DNA of 20,456 nt from NCBI GenBank assembly GCA_030830285.1, contig JAURNF010000022.1:1-20456 (forward strand), read 5' to 3'. The number at the start of each line of letters is the position of its first letter. Position 1 is the stretch's first letter. Origin of the DNA: Candidatus Kapaibacterium sp. GTDB taxonomy: Bacteria; Bacteroidota; Ignavibacteria; Kapaibacteriales; Kapaibacteriaceae. The position numbers were made by a program, and so were the translations under genes. The notes below the pieces were generated by a model. The model did no database searches, was not told the origin of the DNA, and saw nothing but the letters and a program-made list of their open reading frames with translations. Of the stretch, positions 6,613 to 13,950 are shown piece by piece.

Positions 6613-7206
6613 TTAGATCGTCCGAGCTTCAAACTTCAGCTTCATTCCAATGACTGCACGGATGTAATCGGCACGTGCTGGTCCACTGGCAAATGCTCCG
6701 TAGCTCACGGTTACACAGAACTTAGGCTGCGTCGACATCTTAGCACACGCATCACCTGCATCGCTATGTAATGCGAGGGATCGTGGTGCGCTCATAAGAT
6801 CTGCCAGCGAAACATCCGTGAATTCACCGAGTGTGTAGACGCGTGTGTCGCCATACTCTGGATCGAATGACAGCGTAAGTGTCACACGTGAGAATACCTG
6901 CGAACTCAGCGTTCCCGAGGTGAAGGTCGGATTAACAAGATCGGTTATGTGAAGTGTGACGTCCGATACGCTTCCGCCGCGAATGCGTGCCACATTATCG
7001 GCAAATGCTTGTTGACTTGAAAGGTCAGAACACGACGCATCCGCAGATGGAATCGTGGGGTTCGTTGCCTCACCGGTGATTGTCACCGAGATCGGTACGT
7101 CGATCGCTGCAGCGTCAATGATCGCGTCGCAGCCGAGAAGTGAGATGCTGAGAACAGCAATGCTCATGAGCATTGCCAAGGATGCAGAGCGTGTCGTTGT
7201 TGCCAT
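6613..7206 (-). CDS. Predicted lipoprotein of unknown function
   Basis: I do not recognise this 197-residue protein. Residues 1-26 form a lipoprotein signal: Arg at 6, a hydrophobic stretch, then the lipobox SLLGC with C26 as the lipidation site and Asp at +2. The remainder is Ser/Thr/Asp-rich and predicted beta-rich (alternating strands such as SRVTLTLSFD and TRVYTLGEF). It has three further cysteines in the mature part (C59, C154, C163). No enzyme motif is visible. It may be a cell-envelope structural or binding protein. It lies 74 nt downstream of ftsH on the same strand, so it may be read from the ftsH operon or from its own signal. The leader contains a two-level hairpin over the likely ribosome site. 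Its stop is 2 nt from the stop of convergent dprE2. Confidence 0.8.
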   Translation of the reverse strand: MATTTRSASLAMLMSIAVLSISLLGCDAIIDAAAIDVPISVTITGEATNPTIPSADASCSDLSSQQAFADNVARIRGGSVSDVTLHITDLVNPTFTSGTLSSQVFSRVTLTLSFDPEYGDTRVYTLGEFTDVSLADLMSAPRSLALHSDAGDACAKMSTQPKFCVTVSYGAFASGPARADYIRAVIGMKLKFEARTI

Positions 7207-7214
7207 ACGAACAA

Positions 7215-7257
7215 CCCCCTTGGAATAGTGGTGAATACCACAACATTCGCAAGGGGG
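7215..7257 (-). promoter_or_regulatory. Two-level hairpin covering the lipoprotein ribosome site
   Basis: CCCCCTT (7215-7221) pairs with AAGGGGG (7251-7257). Inside it, GTGGT (7228-7232) pairs with ACCAC (7237-7241) around a GAAT loop. On the minus (coding) strand the downstream arm reads AAGGGGG and lies 8 nt before the ATG at 7206, the position of a Shine-Dalgarno element. The fold would hide the ribosome site. It may also act as the 3' end of the ftsH transcript. The pairing is seen; regulation is inferred. Confidence 0.5.
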
Positions 7258-7280
7258 CTGGTAGAAAACTATGACTTTTG

Positions 7281-9314
7281 TCAGGTCGGGCTGAGTGCAA
7301 GACCTTCCGGATCTGGACCCTGCTCAGGGGTTGGTTCGGTAGGGGGCGCAGCAGAGCGAATCTTCTCGCGCAGGGACGCTACGTCCTTAACCATTGGTGT
7401 GAGCTCTTCGCCACGGATGAGCACATCAAGTTCCGCACTGTCGAGAATCTCGCGCTCCATCAGGGCCTTTGAGCAGCGGTGGAGCAGATCGAGATTATCA
7501 CGCATCAGTTGCTCTGCGCGTTGCTCAGAGTCGGTAATGATGCGACGCACTTCAGCATCGATTGTACGTGCGGTTTCTTCCGAGTGATCTCGCGGTTGTG
7601 AAATCTCACGTCCGAGGAACACTTCGTCATGCTGACTCGCATAGCGGACTGGTCCGATCACATCGCTCATACCGAACTCGCAGACCATCTTTTTTGCGAT
7701 CATGGTTGCGCGTTCAAGGTCATTCGATGCGCCAGTATTGAGCTGATTGAACACCACACGTTCGGCGGCACGACCAGCAAGCAGCGTAACGAGGCGCGTT
7801 TCCAGTTGGTCGCGGCTCATCGTATGCATTTCTTCATTCGGGAGGTACGACGTTACACCGAGGGCTCGACCGCGCGGAATGATTGTGACCTTGTGCACAG
7901 CATCACCATGCGGCAGAAGTTTGCCCGCCAGCGCGTGACCGATTTCGTGATACGAGGTTGTTTCCTTCTCGCGATCGCTCATCACCATGCTCTTGCGCTC
8001 AACGCCCATGAGCACCTTGTCCTTGGCACTCTCAAAGTCGAACATCGTTACGTCGACACTGTTCCGGCGTGCTGCAAGAAGCGCTGCTTCGTTGACAAGG
8101 TTGGCCAAGTCAGCGCCGCTCATGCCAGGTGTGCCCTTGGCAATCACCTCAAGGTTGACGTCTTTCGACGTAGGCACCTTGCGCGTGTGTACACGAAGGA
8201 TTCCCAAACGTCCGTTGAAGTCAGGTCGGTCGACAACTACTTGACGGTCGAATCGACCAGGACGCAGCAGGGCAGGATCGAGCACGTCTGCACGGTTTGT
8301 TGCAGCAATGATGATGATGCCAGAATTCTGCTCGAAGCCGTCCATCTCGACGAGCAACTGATTCAGTGTTTGCTCACGTTCGTCGTGTCCGCCCCCTAAG
8401 CCGGCACCACGATGGCGTCCGACGGCATCGATCTCGTCGATGAAGACGATACATGGGGATTGCTTCTTTGCTTGTTCGAAGAGGTCGCGTACGCGGCTCG
8501 CGCCAACACCCACGAACATCTCGACGAAGTCTGCACCAGAGATCGTGAAGAACGGCACGCCTGCTTCGCCAGCTACGGCACGTGCGAGCAACGTCTTGCC
8601 AGTGCCCGGAGGTCCGAGCAGGAGTACGCCGCGTGGGATCTTGCCACCGAGACGTGTGAAGCGACCTGGATCACGAAGGAATTCGACGATTTCACGGAGT
8701 TCTTCCTTTGCCTCATCAGCGCCAGCAACGTCCATAAACGTCACTTGTCCGCCACCCTCAGGCTGCATACGGGCACGACTCTTCCCGAAGGAGAAGATGT
8801 TTTTGCCACCGTTGGCACCCATCTGCATACGACGTGTCACAAAGAAGAAGGCCACCAGCAGAAGGACCCACGGAAGGAACTGCACGAGTGATACCCACCA
8901 CGGAGAATCACCACTTTCATACGACCAAGCAACGCCATTGGCGCGCCAGAGAGCCTCGGTCTGTGAGTCGACTACGCCAAGCTTCGTGGAGAAATGCTTG
9001 ATGTTGACGCTCTTGCCATTGACTGCGATTGTCGCAGAGTCGCGCAGCGAGCCATGGAATTCAAAGTCGTTGAGCTGGGTCTTCGTAATCACGGCCGATT
9101 CGACCATGCCACGGGAGATGAACTCAACGTATTGCGAGTAGGTGAGGGGATACTCTTGCTTCTGGCTGTTCGACATCAGCATGCCGATCATCACAAGCGA
9201 TACGAGGATGCCCACCCAAATCAGGATGTTGCGAAGAACACGCGACACGGTCATGTCTTGTTCTTCTTCTGGGTCGCGCTTTGGGCGCTGCTGTCGAGGT
9301 TGTTGTCCGTTCAT
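7281..9314 (-). CDS. ftsH: ATP-dependent zinc metalloprotease FtsH
   Basis: This membrane-anchored AAA+ protease degrades damaged membrane proteins and short-lived regulators. The 677 residues comprise a cytoplasmic N-terminus, TM1 (about 28-48), a periplasmic domain (about 50-136), TM2 (about 139-160), the AAA domain and the peptidase domain. Visible motifs: Walker A GPPGTGKT (234-241), pore loop MFVGVG (266-271), Walker B FIDEID (291-296), second region of homology ATNRADVLDPALLRPGRFDR (338-357), zinc motif HEIGH (456-460), and the third zinc ligand D532 in NDLERAT. The first 20 residues are Gln/Arg/Glu-rich and the last 24 are Pro/Glu-rich, both probably disordered. The start lies 27 nt after the hpt stop. 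The gene order tilS-hpt-ftsH is the same as in many Firmicutes and other phyla. No key residue is missing. Confidence 0.98.
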   Translation of the reverse strand: MNGQQPRQQRPKRDPEEEQDMTVSRVLRNILIWVGILVSLVMIGMLMSNSQKQEYPLTYSQYVEFISRGMVESAVITKTQLNDFEFHGSLRDSATIAVNGKSVNIKHFSTKLGVVDSQTEALWRANGVAWSYESGDSPWWVSLVQFLPWVLLLVAFFFVTRRMQMGANGGKNIFSFGKSRARMQPEGGGQVTFMDVAGADEAKEELREIVEFLRDPGRFTRLGGKIPRGVLLLGPPGTGKTLLARAVAGEAGVPFFTISGADFVEMFVGVGASRVRDLFEQAKKQSPCIVFIDEIDAVGRHRGAGLGGGHDEREQTLNQLLVEMDGFEQNSGIIIIAATNRADVLDPALLRPGRFDRQVVVDRPDFNGRLGILRVHTRKVPTSKDVNLEVIAKGTPGMSGADLANLVNEAALLAARRNSVDVTMFDFESAKDKVLMGVERKSMVMSDREKETTSYHEIGHALAGKLLPHGDAVHKVTIIPRGRALGVTSYLPNEEMHTMSRDQLETRLVTLLAGRAAERVVFNQLNTGASNDLERATMIAKKMVCEFGMSDVIGPVRYASQHDEVFLGREISQPRDHSEETARTIDAEVRRIITDSEQRAEQLMRDNLDLLHRCSKALMEREILDSAELDVLIRGEELTPMVKDVASLREKIRSAAPPTEPTPEQGPDPEGLALSPT

Positions 9315-9341
9315 GGGCGCAATGACGTGTAGCGAGGTGTT

Positions 9342-9902
9342 TTATGTTGTTTCGTCGTCGCAAACAACCCAAATAGCGTCGAGTTGGCGTCCGTACCCGG
9401 CATAGTCCATGCCGTAGCCAACAACGAAATCAGGGGCAATCTCACGTCCGACGTAGTCAATAGTGATCGAATCTTTGTGTACTTCCGGCTTGCTCAAGAG
9501 GGCCGTAATCGTGATGCTCTTTGGCTCTAACCCACTAATGTGCTTCACAAGTTCACGAAGGGTGGTTCCTGAGTCGACAATATCCTCAATGATCATCACA
9601 TTGCGACCAGCGATGTCGCCCGTTAGACCATCAATACGTGTCGTGCCGGAATGCGTCATTCCGTTGCCGTAGCTCGAAGCGCGGGTGAACTCAATCGACA
9701 CCGGCACGGAGATCTTGCGAATAAGGTCTGATGCGAACAGGATTGCTCCCTTGAGGATCACGAGCACGGTAAGCTCTTCGCCAGCAAATGCAGCATTGAT
9801 GCTTGCTGCAATCCGCGACGTCATCTCGTCGATCTCGTGTTGCGAGATGTACGGACGGAACATACGGTCGTGTACACGGATCCGATCGGTGGAGTGGCTC
9901 AT
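9342..9902 (-). CDS. hpt: Hypoxanthine phosphoribosyltransferase
   Basis: The enzyme salvages hypoxanthine (and usually guanine) with PRPP to make IMP or GMP in the cytoplasm. The 186 residues contain LKGA (50-53, PRPP loop), SYGNGMTHSGTTR (77-89, flexible loop), and the PRPP-binding signature IIEDIVDSGTT (104-114). These are characteristic of the 6-oxopurine family. The ATG at 9902 overlaps the tilS stop as ATGA, a classic coupled junction. An in-frame upstream ATG at 9992 would place 30 extra residues of no family likeness inside tilS and was not used. Downstream, ftsH follows after 27 nt. Specificity between hypoxanthine and guanine cannot be told from sequence. Confidence 0.96.
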   Translation of the reverse strand: MSHSTDRIRVHDRMFRPYISQHEIDEMTSRIAASINAAFAGEELTVLVILKGAILFASDLIRKISVPVSIEFTRASSYGNGMTHSGTTRIDGLTGDIAGRNVMIIEDIVDSGTTLRELVKHISGLEPKSITITALLSKPEVHKDSITIDYVGREIAPDFVVGYGMDYAGYGRQLDAIWVVCDDETT

Positions 9903-11275
9903 GCGTCTTGTGGAAGTTGTTCGTGATGAAAGTTGTACACCGACGTTGTAGTGCTGGTCACGCGCGTTCGTTCGGCTTGTCGCAACCCACATACCCAGAT
10001 AATTCCCTCGTCGTCACACACAACGCGAACGGTTGTGCGCAGATGATGGGGCACGCGGGCATTTGTCAAGAGATCACTCACGAGCGTGTGTCCTGTCATC
10101 CCGAATGGTTGGAATCGATCGCCGTGTTGCCATCGTCGCCATACAAGACGTCCACGTACCGAGGCTGCATCGATAACTGCTGTTGCTGGGCCTCCGTGTG
10201 GCGTTACATCGCACACATCCGCGTGTGTCACATGTAACACCTGCGCATCTGCAACATACTGCCCACCGTCATGGATGACAACTGCGGGTGAGTGTTCTAC
10301 TGGATTGTCATGTTCTACGATGATTGCATTGCGTTCACGCAGCGCGAACCGACGGCCATTGATTGATGCACTCGAACCCACCTCTGCGGTGCGCAGGAGC
10401 ATCACGCGGTGGAGATCATCAAACGTAAGCTCGAGGGCTTGACGCAGCACTTCGCGCACCACGGCCTCGTGATATCGGTCCAGCTGTTCAAGGTCGACAA
10501 TGATTGTCGAACCGCGGTGATCAACGGCATCAGCAATCGCAGCTGCTACATGCCCGTCTATAAAGTCAGCCACCGTACGAACGTTGTCAGCAGAGCGCGC
10601 AATGCCTCGCGGAGCGTGCGGACCAATTGCTTCACGTAGAGCTGGTATGACAAGCTGACGAACCCGATTGCGAAGGAACGTATCAGTTGCATTCGATGCA
10701 TCCTCACGCCATTGCACGCCGTGCTCACGAGCATACTCCTGCACATCATTTCGTGATGCATGCAGCAGGGGGCGCACAACCCGCACAGCGGGTGAGAGAA
10801 TGCGTGATATCGGAATGCCAGCTAATCCATGCATCCCACTCCCGCGAGCAAGGTGCATGATCACCGTCTCAGCCTGATCATCGAGCGTGTGTGCTGTAAG
10901 CACATAGGGGATCGCATGTTCCTCTGCGTACGCCAAAAACGCTGCATAGCGGAGTTCGCGCGCAATTGCCTCGAGTCCAACTTCGGCCAGACGCGGCTGG
11001 TCGTAGGGGGCTACCGTTACCACATGCACGGGGATTGCATACCGAGCGCAGACGTCTCGCACCAGTGCTTCGTCGGCATCGCTCTCTGCGCCACGCAGAC
11101 CATAGTTCACGTGGATGACGTGAGGGGTAAGAGCGAGTTCTGAGGAGAGGTTCGTGCAGCAGTCAAGCAGCGACATGCTATCAAGTCCACCACTAACTCC
11201 AATTACGCATGCAGCACGTTGCACCCCATGTGTGCGCAACACATCTGCTACATCACGCTGGAGTGAGGTGGGCAT
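9899..11275 (-). CDS. tilS: tRNA(Ile)-lysidine synthase
   Basis: TilS attaches lysine to C34 of tRNA-Ile(CAU) with ATP, changing its decoding from AUG to AUA, and is essential in most bacteria. The 458 residues begin with a PP-loop ATPase domain bearing SGGLDS (28-33). It continues with HVNYGLRG..SDADEALVRD, LTAHTLDDQAETV and LARGSGMHGLAGI, all standard TilS motifs. The C-terminal substrate-binding domain has GDRFQPFGMTG..VSDLLTNARVP. I chose the ATG whose first base overlaps the dusB stop (TGATG). A GTG three bases upstream, the last dusB codon, is the alternative. The TGA overlaps the hpt ATG by 4 nt. Position between dusB and hpt suggests one transcript joining tRNA modification, purine salvage and FtsH. 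Confidence 0.96.
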   Translation of the reverse strand: MPTSLQRDVADVLRTHGVQRAACVIGVSGGLDSMSLLDCCTNLSSELALTPHVIHVNYGLRGAESDADEALVRDVCARYAIPVHVVTVAPYDQPRLAEVGLEAIARELRYAAFLAYAEEHAIPYVLTAHTLDDQAETVIMHLARGSGMHGLAGIPISRILSPAVRVVRPLLHASRNDVQEYAREHGVQWREDASNATDTFLRNRVRQLVIPALREAIGPHAPRGIARSADNVRTVADFIDGHVAAAIADAVDHRGSTIIVDLEQLDRYHEAVVREVLRQALELTFDDLHRVMLLRTAEVGSSASINGRRFALRERNAIIVEHDNPVEHSPAVVIHDGGQYVADAQVLHVTHADVCDVTPHGGPATAVIDAASVRGRLVWRRWQHGDRFQPFGMTGHTLVSDLLTNARVPHHLRTTVRVVCDDEGIIWVCGLRQAERTRVTSTTTSVYNFHHEQLPQDA

Positions 11276-12258
11276 CACACAGCTTCGTCGTGAATCACAT
11301 CGAGTTCGTCGGCGTAGTGCAGCATGCGCGCTTCCACCTCTTCGTACGTATCGTAGCGCACCACGTCTTGGCGACAGTGGGAATTGTTGCGAAGGCCCTT
11401 GAGGTATCCGCCATAGTGTTTGCGAAACTCATGGATCGCGCGACGTTCATGCTTGTATTCGAGTTCGAGGCGGAGGTGTTCGAGACACGTCAGGATGCGT
11501 TCGCGTGAGGATACCGGTGTGTAGGAACCTGTGGCCATGTATTCCTTTGCATGGGCAAAGAGGAATGGGTGACCGATTGCAGCGCGACCAATCATTACCG
11601 CATCAGCGCCGGTTTCAGCAAACGCACGTTTGACATCTTCTGGTGTCTTGATGTCGCCATTGACAATCACAGGGATGTCGATGACTTGCTTGATCTTTGG
11701 AATCCACGACCAATCGGCCTCGCCATCGTGACCCATATCGCGGGTGCGGCAATGGACCGTAAGAGCGGCTGCGCCGGCATCCTGGATCATCCGTGCCACA
11801 TCGAGAATCACGATGTTGTCCTTGCTCCAACCCAGACGTGTCTTCACGGTTACGGGCTTCTTTACCGCGTCTACGATTGATCGCGTCAGACGCTGCATTT
11901 GCGGTGGGTCCTTCAGAAGGGCAGCCCCAGCGTTACGCACAACAACGTTCTTTACCCAGCAACCAAAGTTGATATCGATGAAGTCCGGACCCGAGTCTTC
12001 GGCCCTGCGGGCAGCCTCGACCATGATATCATGATCGCCGCCGAAGATCTGGATGGCAACCGGACGCTCCTCTTCGGCCAACCGGAGCTTTTCCATCGAA
12101 CGCTTCGCATCCCGCACCAGGCCATCGCTCGAGATGAACTCCGTATACACGATGTCCGCCCCGTAGCGCTTACAAATGCGGCGGAACGGTAAATCTGTGA
12201 CATCCTCCATGGGGGCCAGGAGAATCCCTTGTTCGACTTCGACATGCCCGATTTTCAT
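11275..12258 (-). CDS. dusB: tRNA-dihydrouridine synthase (DusB type)
   Basis: This FMN enzyme reduces uridines in the tRNA D-loop to dihydrouridine using NADPH. The 327 residues form a TIM barrel plus a helical tail. Visible are APMEDVTDLPFRRI (15-28, FMN site), YTEFISSDGLV (38-48), IQIFGGD (69-75), the active-site region DINFGCWVKNVVVRNAGAALL (95-115) with catalytic C100, VKTRLGW (138-144), HCRTRDMGHDGEADW (169-183) and VNGDI, IGRAAIGHPF. The residue after the catalytic Cys is Trp, where most family members have Pro (GCP). It starts the dusB-tilS-hpt-ftsH run. The leader contains a short hairpin and a DnaA box; no convincing promoter was found. Family is certain; the exact uridine modified is not. 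Confidence 0.95.
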   Translation of the reverse strand: MKIGHVEVEQGILLAPMEDVTDLPFRRICKRYGADIVYTEFISSDGLVRDAKRSMEKLRLAEEERPVAIQIFGGDHDIMVEAARRAEDSGPDFIDINFGCWVKNVVVRNAGAALLKDPPQMQRLTRSIVDAVKKPVTVKTRLGWSKDNIVILDVARMIQDAGAAALTVHCRTRDMGHDGEADWSWIPKIKQVIDIPVIVNGDIKTPEDVKRAFAETGADAVMIGRAAIGHPFLFAHAKEYMATGSYTPVSSRERILTCLEHLRLELEYKHERRAIHEFRKHYGGYLKGLRNNSHCRQDVVRYDTYEEVEARMLHYADELDVIHDEAV

Positions 12259-12307
12259 CCTGCAAAACTACGACACAGGGCCGGGTATGACGGAATCTGT
12301 CCTCAGA

Positions 12308-12323
12308 AGGGGAGAAATCCCCT
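12308..12323 (-). promoter_or_regulatory. Hairpin in the dusB leader
   Basis: AGGGGA/TCCCCT form a 6-bp stem with a 4-base loop (GAAA on the plus strand, TTTC in the dusB transcript), about 50 nt upstream of the dusB start. On the plus strand it would be a GNRA-capped stem, but that strand is not known to be transcribed here. Weak evidence for a role. Confidence 0.3.
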
Positions 12324-12331
12324 CTAACCCG

Positions 12332-12340
12332 TTATCCACA
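12332..12340 (+). promoter_or_regulatory. Perfect DnaA box
   Basis: TTATCCACA matches the strongest E. coli DnaA-box sequence exactly. It lies in the divergent region between dusB and the T9SS protein gene. No cluster of further boxes or AT-rich unwinding element surrounds it, so it is a possible DnaA regulatory or titration site rather than an origin. Confidence 0.45.
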
Positions 12341-12393
12341 ATGTAACTTATCGTCGATTGGGTGGTCGTTTTGGGGGTTGAGTGACGTGACGG

Positions 12394-12412
12394 TGGAAAG
12401 AAAATATTTCCA
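12394..12412 (+). promoter_or_regulatory. A/T-rich inverted repeat just upstream of the -35 box
   Basis: TGGAAA (12394-12399) and TTTCCA (12407-12412) flank GAAAATA. The element ends 5 nt before the -35 hexamer at 12418, the place of an UP element or activator site. It could raise expression of the secreted-protein gene. Only the sequence pattern is seen. Confidence 0.4.
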
Positions 12413-12417
12413 GGCCT

Positions 12418-12445
12418 TTGCGTAAACATCATCTGTTCGTATAAT
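12418..12445 (+). promoter_or_regulatory. Sigma70-type promoter for the T9SS-exported protein gene
   Basis: TTGCGT (12418-12423) and a perfect TATAAT (12440-12445) are spaced by 16 bp. The expected start near 12452 gives a 5' leader of about 98 nt. This is the best promoter match in the window. The A/T-rich repeat immediately upstream and a palindrome over the start site fit a strong, perhaps controlled, promoter. Confidence 0.65.
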
Positions 12446-12448
12446 AGT

Positions 12449-12460
12449 GCCACATGTGGC
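12449..12460. promoter_or_regulatory. Palindrome over the predicted transcription start (candidate operator)
   Basis: GCCACATGTGGC is a perfect 12-bp palindrome spanning the position expected for +1 of the promoter at 12418-12445. Dimeric repressors often bind here and block initiation. No cognate regulator is encoded in the window. Confidence 0.4.
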
Positions 12461-12549
12461 CTGAGTTCGACACGAGTGTGTCGGTGTTTTCGGTGTCCTC
12501 AGGTGCTTTTCCTTGCCTTCTACAATCTTTCTCACTTAGGGATTTGGTC

Positions 12550-13893
12550 ATGCGTAAACTGTGCCTTCTTGCGGCATCCGCCGTGTTTGCTGTGCAGGTA
12601 ATGACAGCAGGTGGCGACAATGTCCAGGCAGTTGTGCCTGGTATCGACACCATGCCTCCTGTTGTGACTTCACAGTCGCTCCCGTGCGGCGTTCGTGAAT
12701 TCACGGCAACGGAAACTCGTAACATTCCTGATCCTCCTCGTCAGACTCCACAAGAGCGCGACCAGGTAGAAACAGGTCTTGCTTCTGTTCGCCTTGCGTT
12801 TGACCCTCAGCCAGTCAACGTTCGTCTCGAGGCACTTACGCCGGCGACGTTCACAAAGGATCCAAAGGTCACACAAGCCACATGGCGCGTTGTGCTCATC
12901 GATCCATCCAAGGCAGGCGATTGCGTTGTTGAAGTCCGTGACTTCAAGGGCAACCTCACAACACGTCGCGTTCAGATCTCAGCTGCTACTCCAACAGCAT
13001 CTGCAACATCGATCGATGTTGGTCTTGTGAAGGTTGGCGACCCAGCTAAGGGTGGTCAGCTGACAATCACAAACAACACAGACGGTCCGATGACACTCAC
13101 AAACATTGCGCTTCAAACGGGCACAGTGTTCACAATCACAGCTGGTGGAACGGGCAACGGCCCGATCAACCTCGCTGTTGGTGCATCGCACAGCGTTGCA
13201 TTCGCATACAATCCAGTTCTCGGTGCAACGACGGCGAACACAGACGTGCTTACAGTGACAACAGCTTGCGGTAACGCAGTTTGCAACCTGAGCGGCACAC
13301 CTGGCATTTCGCGCATCCAGTCGACAGATCAGCTGACATTCGACGAAACGCGTTCAGACGTTGAGGACTGTACTCCAACGAATGAGCCGAATGTCACGAT
13401 CACCAACACTGGTAATGTTGACATGAACATCACTGGATGGTCATTCACAAACCCAGCCTTCTACCCAGCAACGGGTACACCAGCAGCTCCTATTACAGTT
13501 GCAGCTGGCGCATCAGTCAACGTAAACATCTGCTTCAAGAGCGCGCCACTTGGTGCACAGACAGGCACTGTAACGTTCAACAACGATGCAACAGACGGTG
13601 CTGACAACGTGGTGAACCTCAGCGGTAACATCACAACAAGCGTTGAAGATGAAATGGGCAAGACAGCTCGCGTGTGGTTCGACGCTGCAAACGAGCAGAT
13701 CGTATTCACAACTGTCAAGGCAGCAACACCAGTAATGGTGAACGACATCAACGGTCGTACGCTTGCAACAGCAACAGTTGCTGAAGACGGTAACTTCCGC
13801 CTGTCAACAGCTTCATGGACAAACGGTGTTGTGGTTATCACATACACAGATGCTAACGGTCAGCGTACACGTACGCTCTCAATCGTTCGCTAA
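12550..13893 (+). CDS. Secreted protein with two choice-of-anchor D (Ig-like) domains and T9SS sorting domain
   Basis: Residues 1-27 are a signal peptide (MRKL, then a hydrophobic core). Residues about 30-145 form a domain of unknown type ending in VVEVRDFKGNLTTRRVQI. About 145-247 and 250-355 are two Ig-like beta domains of the choice-of-anchor D/ASPM-SPD-2-Hydin kind (for example GLVKVGDPAKGGQLTITNN and EPNVTITNTGNVDMNITGW). About 366-447 resembles a type A T9SS C-terminal sorting domain, with NDINGRTL and a final RTLSIVR. The product would cross the outer membrane by T9SS and be released or anchored at the surface. ATG 12550 was chosen over an in-frame ATG at 12454. It has the signal peptide directly after it and AGGGA 7 nt upstream (12538-12542). 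Codon use is skewed (ACA for Thr, GCA for Ala), suggesting high expression. Binding partner is unknown. Confidence 0.85.
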   Translation: MRKLCLLAASAVFAVQVMTAGGDNVQAVVPGIDTMPPVVTSQSLPCGVREFTATETRNIPDPPRQTPQERDQVETGLASVRLAFDPQPVNVRLEALTPATFTKDPKVTQATWRVVLIDPSKAGDCVVEVRDFKGNLTTRRVQISAATPTASATSIDVGLVKVGDPAKGGQLTITNNTDGPMTLTNIALQTGTVFTITAGGTGNGPINLAVGASHSVAFAYNPVLGATTANTDVLTVTTACGNAVCNLSGTPGISRIQSTDQLTFDETRSDVEDCTPTNEPNVTITNTGNVDMNITGWSFTNPAFYPATGTPAAPITVAAGASVNVNICFKSAPLGAQTGTVTFNNDATDGADNVVNLSGNITTSVEDEMGKTARVWFDAANEQIVFTTVKAATPVMVNDINGRTLATATVAEDGNFRLSTASWTNGVVVITYTDANGQRTRTLSIVR

Positions 13894-13918
13894 GACAATC
13901 GTTCCATAGGAACCCAAC

Positions 13919-13950
13919 ACAAGGGGTCGGCGTTTACGCCGACCCCTTGT
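13919..13950. terminator. Bidirectional terminator stem shared by two convergent genes
   Basis: A perfect 14-bp stem (ACAAGGGGTCGGCG against CGCCGACCCCTTGT) is closed by the loop TTTA. It starts 26 nt after the stop of the secreted-protein gene. The MATE gene ends inside it: its last residues NKGSA are encoded in one arm and its stop codon is in the loop (13934-13936). Flanking T-tracts are short, so termination strength is uncertain, but the stem is the strongest in the window. Confidence 0.8.

Noticed and set aside
6590..6625. Searched for an attachment-site copy of the tRNA-His 3' end at the far edge of the dprE cassette
   Set aside because: No match by eye, and no integrase or transposase gene anywhere in the window.
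7629..9141. Open frames of 256 and 233 codons on the plus strand opposite ftsH
   Set aside because: They lie wholly antisense to a fully conserved gene, and their composition reflects ftsH codons read backwards.
9903..9992. Upstream in-frame ATG for hpt
   Set aside because: It would extend hpt 90 nt into tilS with unrelated residues, while the ATGA junction at 9899-9902 is a standard coupled start.
12262..12269. Minus-strand TAGTTTTG resembling the Bacteroidota -7 promoter element TAnnTTTG upstream of dusB
   Set aside because: It would start transcription at the dusB start codon and no -33 TTG partner is at the right distance; this lineage may not use that promoter type.
12454..12549. Upstream in-frame ATG for the T9SS protein
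   Set aside because: It is almost at the predicted transcription start, inside the palindrome, and would bury the signal peptide. The ATG at 12550 has a ribosome site.
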